From positions 992,001 through 1,056,000 of the forward strand of contig NZ_JAEKFH010000005.1 in assembly GCF_016650695.1 (NCBI RefSeq): 64,000 bases of DNA. The letters are read 5' to 3'. The position numbers and the translations under genes are program-made. The notes beneath the pieces were generated by a model. The model made no database searches. It was not told where the DNA came from and worked only from the letters and a program-made list of their open reading frames with translations. Of this stretch, positions 1 through 8,410 are shown one piece after another (position 1 is the stretch's first letter; the number at the start of each line of letters is the position of its first letter). The stretch is from Pseudomonas sp. TH41. GTDB lineage: Bacteria; Pseudomonadota; Gammaproteobacteria; Pseudomonadales; Pseudomonadaceae.

Positions 1-2
1 GC

Positions 3-200
3 TTGAAGAAAAAGCCATCGACCTCTGAACTGGTGGACTGGCTGAAGCTGCTGATGGCCGACAACATCGGCGAAGCGGTACTGCGCGAACGCGATCCGAC
101 CAAGGCCATACCACCGCTGGCCGGCGCGCTGGTGAAGAACGAACAGGACGTGCAATTGCTTGAACGCCTGGCGTTCATGAGCCGTCGCGGCACTCGCTGA
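3..200 (+). CDS. MoxR/CoxD-type AAA ATPase, C-terminal fragment
   Basis: The reading frame is open from the left edge, so only the last 65 or so residues are present and the true start lies outside the window. The visible part is the helical lid region seen at the end of MoxR-family AAA+ ATPases (STSELVDWLKLL near its beginning). No Walker motifs are in view. It is followed 33 bp later by a VWA-domain protein on the same strand, which is the usual partner of this ATPase subfamily (CoxD-CoxE like pairs that act as chaperones for metal-containing or membrane proteins). The identification rests partly on that neighbour. Confidence 0.75.
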   Translation: MKKKPSTSELVDWLKLLMADNIGEAVLRERDPTKAIPPLAGALVKNEQDVQLLERLAFMSRRGTR

Positions 201-233
201 TCCCTCTGTTTAACAAGATAGAGGGCAATCGCC

Positions 234-1412
234 ATGCTGCTTAACCTGTTCAATGAAATGCGTGCTGCCAAAGTGCCGGTCTCGGTGCGCGAACTGCTGG
301 ACCTGATCAACGCACTGAAACAGCGCGTGACCTTCGCCGACATGGACGAGTTTTATTACTTGTCACGGGCGATTCTGGTGAAGGACGAAAAGCATTTCGA
401 CAAGTTCGACCGAGCCTTCGGTGCCTACTTCAATGGCCTGGAAAAACTCGACGATCACCTTCAGGCATTGATTCCCGAAGACTGGCTGCGCAAGGAATTC
501 GAGCGTTCCCTGACCGACGAAGAGCGGGCAGCGATCCAGTCCCTCGGCGGTCTGGACAAGCTGATCGAGGAGTTCAAGAAACGCCTCGAAGAACAGAAAG
601 AACGCCATGCCGGCGGCAACAAATGGATCGGCACCGGCGGCACCAGCCCGTTCGGTTCCGGTGGTTTCAACCCGGAAGGCATTCGGGTCGGTGATGCCGG
701 CAAGCGCCAGGGCAAAGCGGTCAAGGTCTGGGATCAGCGGGAGTACAAGAACCTCGACGATTCGGTGGAGCTGGGCACGCGCAACATTAAGGTTGCCCTG
801 CGGCGGTTACGCAAATTTGCGCGTCAGGGCGCGGCGGAAGAACTCGACATCGATGGCACCATCGACCACACCGCCAAAGATGCCGGGCTGCTGAACATCC
901 AGATGCGTCCGGAACGGCGTAACACCGTCAAGCTGTTGCTGTTGTTCGACATCGGCGGCTCGATGGACGCCCATGTGAAGATCTGCGAAGAGCTGTTTTC
1001 GGCCTGCAAGACCGAGTTCAAGCATTTGGAGTACTTCTACTTCCACAACTTCATTTATGAATCGGTGTGGAAGAACAACATGCGCCGCACCTCCGAGCGC
1101 ACGTCGACCCAGGATTTGCTGCACAAGTACGGCGCCGACTACAAAGTGATCTTCATCGGCGACGCCGCCATGGCGCCTTACGAAATCACCCAGGCCGGCG
1201 GCAGCGTCGAGCACTGGAACGAAGAAGCGGGTTACGTGTGGATGCAGCGCTTCAAGGAGAAGTACAAGAAGCTCATCTGGATTAATCCGTATCCAAAAGA
1301 TACGTGGGGCTATACGTCTTCGACCAATATCGTGCGCGATTTGATTGATGACCAGATGTACCCGCTGACGTTGCGGGGGCTTGAAGAAGGGATGCGGTTT
1401 CTTTCCAAGTAA
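234..1412 (+). CDS. VWA domain-containing CoxE-like protein
   Basis: 392 residues. The N-terminal two thirds are charged and helical, with a Gly-rich linker around residues 125-150 (GGNKWIGTGGTSPFGSGG). The C-terminal third is a von Willebrand A fold with the MIDAS-like motif LLLLFDIGGSMD. The first MIDAS serine of DxSxS is glycine here, which in my recollection is normal for this CoxE-like subfamily. The partner is the MoxR-type ATPase immediately upstream; such pairs are thought to remodel or mature target proteins, but the target cannot be read from this context. The start has a plausible GAGGGCAA upstream. It converges with pxpC across a REP palindrome. Confidence 0.85.
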   Translation: MLLNLFNEMRAAKVPVSVRELLDLINALKQRVTFADMDEFYYLSRAILVKDEKHFDKFDRAFGAYFNGLEKLDDHLQALIPEDWLRKEFERSLTDEERAAIQSLGGLDKLIEEFKKRLEEQKERHAGGNKWIGTGGTSPFGSGGFNPEGIRVGDAGKRQGKAVKVWDQREYKNLDDSVELGTRNIKVALRRLRKFARQGAAEELDIDGTIDHTAKDAGLLNIQMRPERRNTVKLLLLFDIGGSMDAHVKICEELFSACKTEFKHLEYFYFHNFIYESVWKNNMRRTSERTSTQDLLHKYGADYKVIFIGDAAMAPYEITQAGGSVEHWNEEAGYVWMQRFKEKYKKLIWINPYPKDTWGYTSSTNIVRDLIDDQMYPLTLRGLEEGMRFLSK

Positions 1413-1425
1413 TCGTGTCATGACA

Positions 1426-1496
1426 CAAAAGATCGCAGCCTTCGGCAGCTCCTACAGAGATCGGTGTAGGAGCTGCCGGAGGCTGCGATCTTTTGA
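1426..1496. repeat. REP-type inverted repeat between convergent genes
   Basis: Two about 31-bp arms (GATCGCAGCCTTCGGCAGCT and its complement with one change) flank an 8-bp loop. It lies between the stop codons of the VWA gene and pxpC, so the RNA hairpin could protect or terminate both transcripts. The same family recurs at 6280, 13788 and 27694. Confidence 0.85.
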
Positions 1497-1499
1497 TCT

Positions 1500-2420
1500 T
1501 CACCTGAATTGCTGTAGATATTCGACTTGCTCCCGATGCGCCACTTCCTGCACCACCGGCCGCAACCGCACCTTCGCCCCCGGCAAACACTGCGCCAGCC
1601 GCGCCAGCGCCAACGGCGTCAACGCCCCCAATCGCGGATACCCGCCAATGGTCTGCCGATCATTGAGCAGCACGATCGGCTGCCCGTCCGGCGGCACCTG
1701 GACTGCGCCCAGCGGGATGCCTTCAGAAATCATCGGTTTGCCCTCGTACTGCAACGCCGTTCCCAGCAGGCGTATGCCCATGCGATCGGCACGGCTATCA
1801 AGGGTCCAGACGCTGTTGAAAGCGTCGAACGTACTTTGCCCGCTGAAATTGCCGATCTGTGCACCGAGCACCAACTCCAACGGCGAATTGACGTTGAAGT
1901 CCGGCCGATGTTCTACCGGTAACTCCCGCAGCAGTAACAACCCACTGCCGGCGTAACTCAACGGCGCGCCTTTGGCCAGCGCCCGGCCCATGCCATCCAG
2001 GCCACCGAGTGCCTCGCGGACCACCGTCGCACTGCTGCCCAACACCTTCGGCGCATCAAACCCGCCTGGCGCCGCGAGATAGGCGCGTGCCCCAAGCAGC
2101 GGTTGAGTGAACTGCAATCGCTGACCTTTGTTCAGCCTGAAACTGCGCCACGGCGCCAACGCCTCGCCATCCACCTGTGCACCCAGATCCGCCCCGGCCA
2201 ACGCCAGCACGCAGTCTTCTTCGGCCACCACGGTGAATCCGCCGAGGGCGATTTCGACCACCGGTGCATCCAGTCCATTGCCCAGCAACCAATTGGCCCA
2301 GGACATTGATCGCCAATCCAGTCCGCCGCCCTGAGTAACGCCCAGGTGTCGCACGCCGAATCGGCCCGCGTCCTGCAACAGGCACAGTGGCGTACTTGCT
2401 TCAATCGATAGCCGGCTCAT
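1500..2420 (-). CDS. pxpC: 5-oxoprolinase subunit PxpC (biotin-dependent carboxyltransferase family)
   Basis: 306 residues with the AHS2/KipA-type fold: LQDAGRFGVRHLGVTQGG near the N-terminus, GGFDAPKVLGSSATV in the middle and DRQTIGGYPRLGAL near the end. In the Pxp complex PxpB and PxpC act with PxpA to hydrolyse 5-oxo-L-proline (pyroglutamate) to glutamate with ATP. The start codon overlaps the pxpB stop codon (ATGA), so the two are translationally coupled. It is the last gene of the MFS-pxpA-pxpB-pxpC run. The older label urea carboxylase-related or allophanate hydrolase subunit 2 refers to the same fold and is less likely given the neighbours. Confidence 0.9.
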   Translation of the reverse strand: MSRLSIEASTPLCLLQDAGRFGVRHLGVTQGGGLDWRSMSWANWLLGNGLDAPVVEIALGGFTVVAEEDCVLALAGADLGAQVDGEALAPWRSFRLNKGQRLQFTQPLLGARAYLAAPGGFDAPKVLGSSATVVREALGGLDGMGRALAKGAPLSYAGSGLLLLRELPVEHRPDFNVNSPLELVLGAQIGNFSGQSTFDAFNSVWTLDSRADRMGIRLLGTALQYEGKPMISEGIPLGAVQVPPDGQPIVLLNDRQTIGGYPRLGALTPLALARLAQCLPGAKVRLRPVVQEVAHREQVEYLQQFR

Positions 2421-3121
2421 GCCTGTGCCTCCAACGGCGTGTCGTCACCGCCCAGGTTGATGAACTCGGCATGGCCGATCGCCTCGAAACGCACCGTGTC
2501 GCCCGGTTGCATCAGGCTGTAGCCGTCGCGTTCGCGGTCGAACAATTTGGCCGGGGTACGGCCGATCAAGTTCCAACCCCCGGGAGAAACCACCGGATAG
2601 GCAGCGGTCTGCCGTTCGGCGATACCGACACTGCCGGCGGCGACCTTTTTGCGCGGGGTACTCAGACGCGGCGCGGCGAGCACTTCCTCCACCAGCCCCA
2701 TGAAAGCGAAGCCCGGTGCAAAGCCCAGCGCAAACACCTGATACTCGTGCTCACTGTGGCGGCGGATCACCTCTGCCACCGCCAACCCGCTGCGGTTGGA
2801 CAACAGGTTCAATTCCGGACCGACGCTCAGGTCATACCAGACCGGCAGCACATGACATTTGCCGCCGGTGCGAGCATTGGGCGACAGATCGATCAAGGCT
2901 TGGGCGATCAGTTCCCGGGCCTGAGACGGATTCAGCGCCGTCAGGTCGTAATGCACCATCACCGTGGTATAGGACGGCACGAGATCGATCAAACACTTCC
3001 CGAACGCCGAACGCAGACTTTCAGTGGCCGCGAGCATCCACGGCATGTTGGCTTCGGCGATCTCATCGAACAGGCGCACCATCAGGCAATCCAGCGCCAC
3101 CACCTCCACGCGAAGTTTCAT
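2417..3121 (-). CDS. pxpB: 5-oxoprolinase subunit PxpB (KipI family)
   Basis: 234 residues from ATG (MKLRVEVVALDC). The frame stays open further upstream but there it only overlaps pxpA, so this start, which overlaps the pxpA stop as ATGA, is preferred. AHS1/KipI fold: VMVHYDLTAL, the LPVWYDLSVGPELN stretch, and FALGFAPGFAFMGLVEEVL followed by PRLSTPRKKVAAGSVGIA, the classic PxpB signature. It forms the PxpBC pair that activates 5-oxoproline with ATP. All three subunits are intact and in the order A-B-C. Confidence 0.92.
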   Translation of the reverse strand: MKLRVEVVALDCLMVRLFDEIAEANMPWMLAATESLRSAFGKCLIDLVPSYTTVMVHYDLTALNPSQARELIAQALIDLSPNARTGGKCHVLPVWYDLSVGPELNLLSNRSGLAVAEVIRRHSEHEYQVFALGFAPGFAFMGLVEEVLAAPRLSTPRKKVAAGSVGIAERQTAAYPVVSPGGWNLIGRTPAKLFDRERDGYSLMQPGDTVRFEAIGHAEFINLGGDDTPLEAQA

Positions 3122-3870
3122 GACGCGCTCTGCTGATCTAAGGCGGCACGAATACGCCGCACGGCGGCTACCGAACTGGCGTTGTCGCCGTGTACGCAAA
3201 GGGTGTTGGCCTGCAAGTGCAAGGCGCTGCCATCGCTGGCAGTAAGGGCACCGCCACGGGCAATGATCAGTGCCTGCTCGATGATTTTCTCGGGGTCGTG
3301 ATGCACCGCCCCCGGCAATTGCCGCGACACCAGCCTGCCGGCGCTGTCGTAAGCGCGATCGGCGAAGGCCTCGAACCACAGGGTCACGCCGTATTCATCG
3401 CCCATTTGCTGGGCGGCGCTATTGTCGCGAGTGGCCATCAGCATCAGCGGCAACTGCCGGTCGTAGGACGCAACAGCCTGAAGCACCGCGCGCAATTGCG
3501 CCGGGTTGGCCATCATGTCGTTGTACATCGCACCATGGGGTTTGACGTAACTCAGGCTCCCGCCCTGGGCCCGGCAGATGCCGTCGAGGGCGCCGATCTG
3601 ATAATGCAGAATGTCTTGAAGTTCCTGGGCCGTGTAGGCCATGGAACGACGGCCGAACCCCACCAGATCCTGATAGGCCGGATGAGCACCGATTTGCACA
3701 CCGTGGCCCAGGGCCAGGCTGACAGTCTTGCGCATGATGCTCGGGTCGCCCGCGTGGAAGCCGCAGGCGATGTTGGCACAATCAATGAAAGGCATGACCT
3801 CGGCGTCCAGACCCATGGTCCAGTTGCCGAAACTCTCGCCGATGTCGCAGTTCAATAGCAGGCGGCTCAC
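3118..3870 (-). CDS. pxpA: 5-oxoprolinase subunit PxpA (LamB/YcsF family)
   Basis: 250 residues from the GTG at 3870. A second GTG nine bases further upstream overlaps its own Shine-Dalgarno, whereas AGGAG sits 8 bases before 3870, which decides the start. Family signatures are LLNCDIGESFG at the N-terminus, DCANIACGFHAGDP around residue 30 and GAHPAYQD around residue 65. This subunit carries the metal-dependent part of 5-oxoproline hydrolysis together with PxpB and PxpC. It follows the MFS gene by 44 bp on the same strand. Confidence 0.92.
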   Translation of the reverse strand: MSRLLLNCDIGESFGNWTMGLDAEVMPFIDCANIACGFHAGDPSIMRKTVSLALGHGVQIGAHPAYQDLVGFGRRSMAYTAQELQDILHYQIGALDGICRAQGGSLSYVKPHGAMYNDMMANPAQLRAVLQAVASYDRQLPLMLMATRDNSAAQQMGDEYGVTLWFEAFADRAYDSAGRLVSRQLPGAVHHDPEKIIEQALIIARGGALTASDGSALHLQANTLCVHGDNASSVAAVRRIRAALDQQSAS

Positions 3871-3914
3871 GGTGAACACTCCTGTAGGTTTTATTCTTTT
3901 CAGATGTAGGCAGA

Positions 3915-5201
3915 TTACTGCGCATCCAGTTGCTTGCCACGGGTTTCCGGCAAACTCAGTGCCGCAAGTATCACCACCCCGTAGGACACCGCCGCGAACG
4001 CCCCGATGCCTACACTCAGTGGCACCGTTTGGCTAAGCAATCCAATCAACAGCGGGAACAACGCCGCCAGCGCCCGGCCAATGTTGTAGCAGAAGCCCTG
4101 CCCCGAACCGCGAATCCGCGTCGGAAACAGTTCAGTCAGAAACGCACCCATGCCGCTGAAAATCCCTGAGGCGAAGAAACCCAGCGGAAAACCCAACCAA
4201 AGCATCACACCGTTACTGACGGGCAACTGGGTATAGAGCAGAACAATGGTGAACGAGCCGACCGCGAACAGAATGAAGTTCTTTTTGCGACCGAGGATGT
4301 CAGTCAAATACGCGCTGATGACATAACCGACGTAGGAACCGACGATCACCATCGCCAGATATCCGCCCGTACCGAGTACGCTTAAACCGCGCTCGTTCTT
4401 CAGAAAAGTCGGCAGCCAGGAGGTAATCGCGTAGTAACCGCCCAGTGCGCCGGTGGTCAGCACTGAAGCGCGAATCGTCGTGAAGAGGATGCCAGGCGCG
4501 AAGATCTCGTAGAACTTCGCCGGATTGCTCGGCTCTTGTCTGGCTTTGGCTTCGCGATAAATCTCCGGATCCTTGACCAGCCGGCGAACGAAGATCACGA
4601 AAATCGCAGGCACGATGCCTAGGATAAACAGGGCGCGCCAGGCGTCTTCCGGCGGCAATACCGAGAACAGCAGCGCATACAGAATCGCCGTCAGCCCCCA
4701 CCCCAATGCCCAACCCGATTGCACCATGCCCACCGCTTTACCACGGTCCTTGGCGCGAATCACTTCCCCCATCAGCACTGCGCCGGCGGTCCATTCACCA
4801 CCGAACCCGAAGCCCATCAAGGTGCGGCTGATCAGCAGTTGTTCGTAGTTCTGGGCGAAGCCGCAGAGAAAGGTAAAGCAGGCGAACCACAGCACTGTCA
4901 GTTGCAAGGTGCGTACGCGACCGATGCGGTCGGACAAAATCCCCGCCACCCAACCGCCGATGGCCGAGGCGATCAGGGTACTGGTGTGAATCAACCCGGC
5001 CTGTCCGGTGGTGATGCCCCACATCGCAATCAGGGTCGGCACCACGAAACTGAGCATCTGGGTGTCCATGCCATCCAGACCATAGCCGATCTTGCAGCTC
5101 CAGAAGGTGCGGCGCTCTTGCTGATTGATGTTGCGGTACCAGTCGAAAGGTCCCGGTCGAACCGTCGCCTTGGGGATGTCGAGCGTGTCGGGCGCACTCA
5201 T
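3915..5201 (-). CDS. MFS transporter next to pxpABC
   Basis: 428 residues with 12 predicted membrane spans and the MFS loop motif GILSDRIGRVRTLQL between helices 2 and 3. It resembles the aromatic acid/metabolite:proton symporter branch (motif GFGFGGEWTAGAVLMGE in helix 4-5). GGAGA stands 6 bases before the ATG. Being first in the run with pxpABC, it is a good candidate for uptake of 5-oxoproline or a precursor; that substrate is inferred from context only. A LysR regulator is divergently transcribed 158 bp away. Confidence 0.85.
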   Translation of the reverse strand: MSAPDTLDIPKATVRPGPFDWYRNINQQERRTFWSCKIGYGLDGMDTQMLSFVVPTLIAMWGITTGQAGLIHTSTLIASAIGGWVAGILSDRIGRVRTLQLTVLWFACFTFLCGFAQNYEQLLISRTLMGFGFGGEWTAGAVLMGEVIRAKDRGKAVGMVQSGWALGWGLTAILYALLFSVLPPEDAWRALFILGIVPAIFVIFVRRLVKDPEIYREAKARQEPSNPAKFYEIFAPGILFTTIRASVLTTGALGGYYAITSWLPTFLKNERGLSVLGTGGYLAMVIVGSYVGYVISAYLTDILGRKKNFILFAVGSFTIVLLYTQLPVSNGVMLWLGFPLGFFASGIFSGMGAFLTELFPTRIRGSGQGFCYNIGRALAALFPLLIGLLSQTVPLSVGIGAFAAVSYGVVILAALSLPETRGKQLDAQ

Positions 5202-5359
5202 GGCAAATCTCCGCGCTAATTTTATTGGTATTGTTCTGAGCCCCGACGACGCCTATCGTGGGAACCGGATGCGCCGATTTTTGGGCGCCAGGCCCTGCCA
5301 AGTCCAACTAATAAAACCCCGCCTTAGACATAAGAAAACTTTATCCACGAGCTGACCCC

Positions 5360-6274
5360 ATGAACCTGAAGTTTCTCGAGACCTTCGTCTGGGTCGCCCG
5401 ACTCAAAAGTTTCCGCCTGACGGCTGACAAGCTCTTCACCACCCAAGCATCGATTTCCAGCCGCATCGCTGTGCTCGAAGGCGAGCTCGGGGTGAAATTG
5501 TTTTTGCGTGATTCCCGCGGTGTGAGCCTGACACCCGAAGGTTTGAAAGTGCTCGATTATGCCGAGCAGATGATGGACACCATGCAAGCCCTCAAACAGT
5601 CGATCGAGACGCGTTCGAGCAAGGTCGGACGCGTGCGGATCGGCGTCATGGACACGGTCATCCACACCTGGCTCAGCCCGTTAGTAGCGCAGATGACGGA
5701 TCATTATCCGCTGGTGGAAATCGAGCTGGTGGCCGATACCTCGCTCAACCTCTGCGATCAGCTGCAAAAAGGCTTCCTCGACCTGATCCTGCAAACCGAC
5801 TTGCTGCGCCAGGAAAGCGTGCGCAGCCTGGAGCTGGCCAGCCATCCCATGGGCTGGATTGCGGCCAGTAATTCGATCTACAACCGCGAGTATTCGGGCA
5901 TCACCGACCTGGCCCGGGAACGGATCATTACTTACTCGAAAAACTCCCATCCGCATCAGGACATCTTGAGTCTGATGCAGGCCAACGGCGTCATGACGCC
6001 ACGGCTGAACTGCGTGAATTCGGTGTCGGCGATTACCCGGTTGCTGCGTGACGGATTTGGTATCGGCGCACTGCCGCCCGTGCTGGTGACCGAGGAGCTG
6101 GCGCGGGGGGAATTGACGTTGCTGGCCATTGAGCAACGACCACCGAACTTGCAAGTCGTGGTGTCATGGCGGACTGGCGTGGAGTGGGTCGAGGAGATTG
6201 TTGCGTTGTGTCAGCAGGTGTTGGAGGGGTATGCGCGCAAGGTGGGTGACGATTACATCGTTCTCAGTCGTTGA
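5360..6274 (+). CDS. LysR-family regulator divergent from MFS-pxpABC
   Basis: 304 residues: N-terminal winged HTH (MNLKFLETFVWVARLKSFRLTADKLFTTQ, residues 1-28, then SSRIAVLEGELGVKLF) and a periplasmic-binding-like effector domain. The head-to-head position with the MFS-pxp run suggests it controls that operon and itself from the 158-bp shared region, as LysR regulators usually do. The effector is unknown; 5-oxoproline is a reasonable guess. Full length for the family, no damage seen. Confidence 0.88.
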   Translation: MNLKFLETFVWVARLKSFRLTADKLFTTQASISSRIAVLEGELGVKLFLRDSRGVSLTPEGLKVLDYAEQMMDTMQALKQSIETRSSKVGRVRIGVMDTVIHTWLSPLVAQMTDHYPLVEIELVADTSLNLCDQLQKGFLDLILQTDLLRQESVRSLELASHPMGWIAASNSIYNREYSGITDLARERIITYSKNSHPHQDILSLMQANGVMTPRLNCVNSVSAITRLLRDGFGIGALPPVLVTEELARGELTLLAIEQRPPNLQVVVSWRTGVEWVEEIVALCQQVLEGYARKVGDDYIVLSR

Positions 6275-6279
6275 AAATC

Positions 6280-6356
6280 AAAAGATCGCAGCCTGCGGCA
6301 GCTCCTACAGGGGAACGCATTCCAATGTAGGAGCTGCCGCAGGCTGCGATCTTTTT
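6280..6356. repeat. REP-type inverted repeat
   Basis: Arms AAAGATCGCAGCCTGCGGCA and complement, separated by a short loop, between the LysR stop (6274) and the DUF2937 stop (6358). It is the same family as the repeat at 1426 and again sits between convergent genes. Confidence 0.85.
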
Positions 6357-6357
6357 C

Positions 6358-6900
6358 TTACAACCCCCGAACATCCCGGTCTTCAATCGGCCGGCTCTGG
6401 CGCAGGCGTTTGCCGCCCAGCACCACCCAGTCGATCAACCGGAACAGGCATTCGATCCCGAACGACAACAGCAGCGCGCCGCTCATGCCCCAGATCATCG
6501 CTTCGGGTGTCAGCAGAATCTGGTAGCTGTAGCCATTCCAGGTTTCCTTGCGGATGTCCGGATCAGCCGCCAACGCTACTTGCAGCAGGCGGATGTACCA
6601 CGGGCCCTGCATGGCCTGGAACTGTTTATCGAGTGCCAACTGACGGGACAGCAAGGTGCTCAGGCTGTCGGCATCGCTGCGGAAAATCGGGTCTTCGCTG
6701 GCGCGGTAATGGGCCACCAACGCCTGCATGTCACCCTTGAAGAATTGATTGGCGGTGCCCTGAAAACCGCTCAAAGCGGTCTGCGCCTCAATCAAATGCG
6801 CTTCAACCCGCTTGGTGTAATCGCTGATGAACCCCGGCACCTGGACCCCAATCAACAGGCCCGCCGCAAACAAAACCAGCCGTAGATAACTGAGCAACAT
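6358..6900 (-). CDS. DUF2937 family membrane protein
   Basis: 180 residues. One membrane span at the N-terminus (YLRLVLFAAGLLIGVQVPGF) and one near residue 145 (AMIWGMSGALLLSFGIECLFRLIDWVV) with a soluble helical part between them, the layout of DUF2937 proteins. Function unknown. It lies 13 bp downstream of the glutamine amidotransferase gene on the same strand and is probably cotranscribed with it. Confidence 0.75.
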   Translation of the reverse strand: MLLSYLRLVLFAAGLLIGVQVPGFISDYTKRVEAHLIEAQTALSGFQGTANQFFKGDMQALVAHYRASEDPIFRSDADSLSTLLSRQLALDKQFQAMQGPWYIRLLQVALAADPDIRKETWNGYSYQILLTPEAMIWGMSGALLLSFGIECLFRLIDWVVLGGKRLRQSRPIEDRDVRGL

Positions 6901-6913
6901 GGGGGAGAGATCC

Positions 6914-7690
6914 TTATTCGGTCTTGCCCTGGCTGACGCATTCGCCGCGTCGCCAGAGGCTCCATTGACCCGGCTCGTAGCGGGTCCAGGTTTCGTTTTC
7001 GGTCAGCGGTTCGGTGGCGATCACCGTGACCACGTCGTTGGGTGTGGTTTCGGCCTGGAAATCGACGATCACATCGACATCCTTCAAACGTGCCGGGCCG
7101 AAGGGCGCACGACGGGTAATCTGCGCCAATTTGGTCGAGCAGTAACAGAACAGCCAGTCACCATCACTGAGCAAACAATTGAACACGCCCTTACTGCGGT
7201 ACTCGGCGCAGGCGGCCACCAGGTCCGGCAGCAGTGCTTCGACCTCGACCGGTTCCGGGAACGCCGCCCGCACGCGGTTGAGCAAATCGCAGAACGCCGC
7301 TTCGCTGTCGGTATCGCCGACGGGGCGATAGAAACTGGCGCTCGGTTGAAAGTCCGCGAGTTGGCCGTTGTGGGCGAAACACCAGTTGCGCCCCCACAGT
7401 TCGCGCACGAAAGGATGGGTGTTGGACAGGCAGACCTTGCCGACGTTGGCCTGGCGAATGTGCCCGATCACCACTTCACTCTTGATGGGATAGCGCTGCA
7501 CAAGGTTCGCCACTTCGGACTCGCTACTTGCCGCCGGATCCTGGAACAGCCGCAGGCCACGGCCTTCGTAGAACGCGATGCCCCAACCGTCACGGTGCGG
7601 CCCGGTACGGCCGCCACGCTGCATCAGCCCGGTGAAGCTGAACACGATATCGGTCGGCACATTGGCGCTCATGCCCAATAACTCACACAT
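6914..7690 (-). CDS. class II glutamine amidotransferase (YafJ-like)
   Basis: 258 residues starting MCELLGMSAN; Cys2, exposed after Met removal, is the Ntn nucleophile. HIRQANVGKVCLSNTHPF and WCFAHNGQL are the usual glutaminase-domain motifs. There is no synthetase domain, so the acceptor of the ammonia is unknown, as for other stand-alone YafJ-like proteins. Next gene downstream is the DUF2937 protein; the membrane protein at 7723 lies just upstream on the same strand. Confidence 0.88.
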   Translation of the reverse strand: MCELLGMSANVPTDIVFSFTGLMQRGGRTGPHRDGWGIAFYEGRGLRLFQDPAASSESEVANLVQRYPIKSEVVIGHIRQANVGKVCLSNTHPFVRELWGRNWCFAHNGQLADFQPSASFYRPVGDTDSEAAFCDLLNRVRAAFPEPVEVEALLPDLVAACAEYRSKGVFNCLLSDGDWLFCYCSTKLAQITRRAPFGPARLKDVDVIVDFQAETTPNDVVTVIATEPLTENETWTRYEPGQWSLWRRGECVSQGKTE

Positions 7691-7722
7691 GCTCGGACTC
7701 TCGCTTCAAGGCAGGGGCAAGG

Positions 7723-8220
7723 TTACAAACGCGGTTCGACCCGTAACCGCTGGGGGTTGCTCGGGACGGGCGGACGACCATAACGATCATCGCCGGCACC
7801 GCCGAAAGGCTGGTCATCTTCCGGCTCATCAGCCTTTAGCGCCGCTTTCGCGGCAGCAGCCCGCTCCTTGCGAGCCTTGGACGCGCGTTCGATGGGGAAG
7901 CGGATCGCCACGAACACCAGGTAAATACCGAAGGCGATCATGCCGTACATGAACAGATCGGAAATTGCCCGCCAGGCGTTGTTGCCAACCTTGAAGGCGA
8001 GGTCCAGGGCGGTAATGGCGATGGCCGGGGCGACCTTTTCCTTCACCGGGTCGATGATGGTCGGGCTGAACAGCAACACGGCCATCAGCAGCCGCAGTGG
8101 CTCACGCAGCCAGCGCCACATCCAGCGGGTCATGCGCATCCACACCAACAAGCAGCCTAAAGCGGCAAAGGCGTAGAGGCCCCAAGCGATCAGATAGTCG
8201 TTCTCGGTCATGGTGTCCAT
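7723..8220 (-). CDS. small membrane protein of unknown function
   Basis: 165 residues. Four hydrophobic segments: residues about 8-27 (LIAWGLYAFAALGCLLVWM), 40-53, 65-80 and 90-110 (LFMYGMIAFGIYLVFVAIRFP), then a charged Ala/Lys/Asp-rich cytoplasmic tail. Homologues in Pseudomonas are sometimes labelled MFS transporter, but the protein is far too short and has no MFS motif. Either ATG at 8220 or the one three codons later may be used; neither has a strong ribosome binding site. Confidence 0.65.
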   Translation of the reverse strand: MDTMTENDYLIAWGLYAFAALGCLLVWMRMTRWMWRWLREPLRLLMAVLLFSPTIIDPVKEKVAPAIAITALDLAFKVGNNAWRAISDLFMYGMIAFGIYLVFVAIRFPIERASKARKERAAAAKAALKADEPEDDQPFGGAGDDRYGRPPVPSNPQRLRVEPRL

Positions 8221-8278
8221 GGCAAGGCAGGCAAAGAGGCGCTTATAGTAACGACTTTTCGCACATCAGGCTTGCCCA

Positions 8279-8368
8279 TGTAGGAGCGGGCTTGCTCGCG
8301 AAGGCGGTGTGTCAGTCGACATAGAGGTTGAATGTACTGGCCTCTTCGCGAGCAAGCCCGCTCCCACA
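8279..8368. repeat. REP-type inverted repeat (GGGCTTGCTCGCGAA class)
   Basis: TGTAGGAGCGGGCTTGCTCG and the complementary arm with TGTGGGAGC are separated by about 40 bp. It occupies most of the gap between the divergent genes at 8220 and 8411. This is the second REP class in the window, also at 10524, 12665, 16467, 32006, 42643, 49234 and 54669. Confidence 0.85.
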
Positions 8369-8410
8369 GGTTGCGAAACTCCTATTCAGTACATTGCTCG
8401 AGAGCCCTCC

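Noticed and set aside
807..1421. 204-codon antisense ORF over the VWA gene
   Set aside because: Shadow frame of a conserved gene in high-GC DNA; no recognisable protein.
5328..5342. ATAAGAAAACTTTAT as a LysR box in the MFS/LysR divergent region
   Set aside because: Symmetry is imperfect and such AT strings are expected in a promoter; not strong enough to call.
8309..8410. N-terminal extension of the oligopeptidase frame
   Set aside because: It reads through a REP palindrome and has no ribosome binding site; ATG 8411 fits the family.
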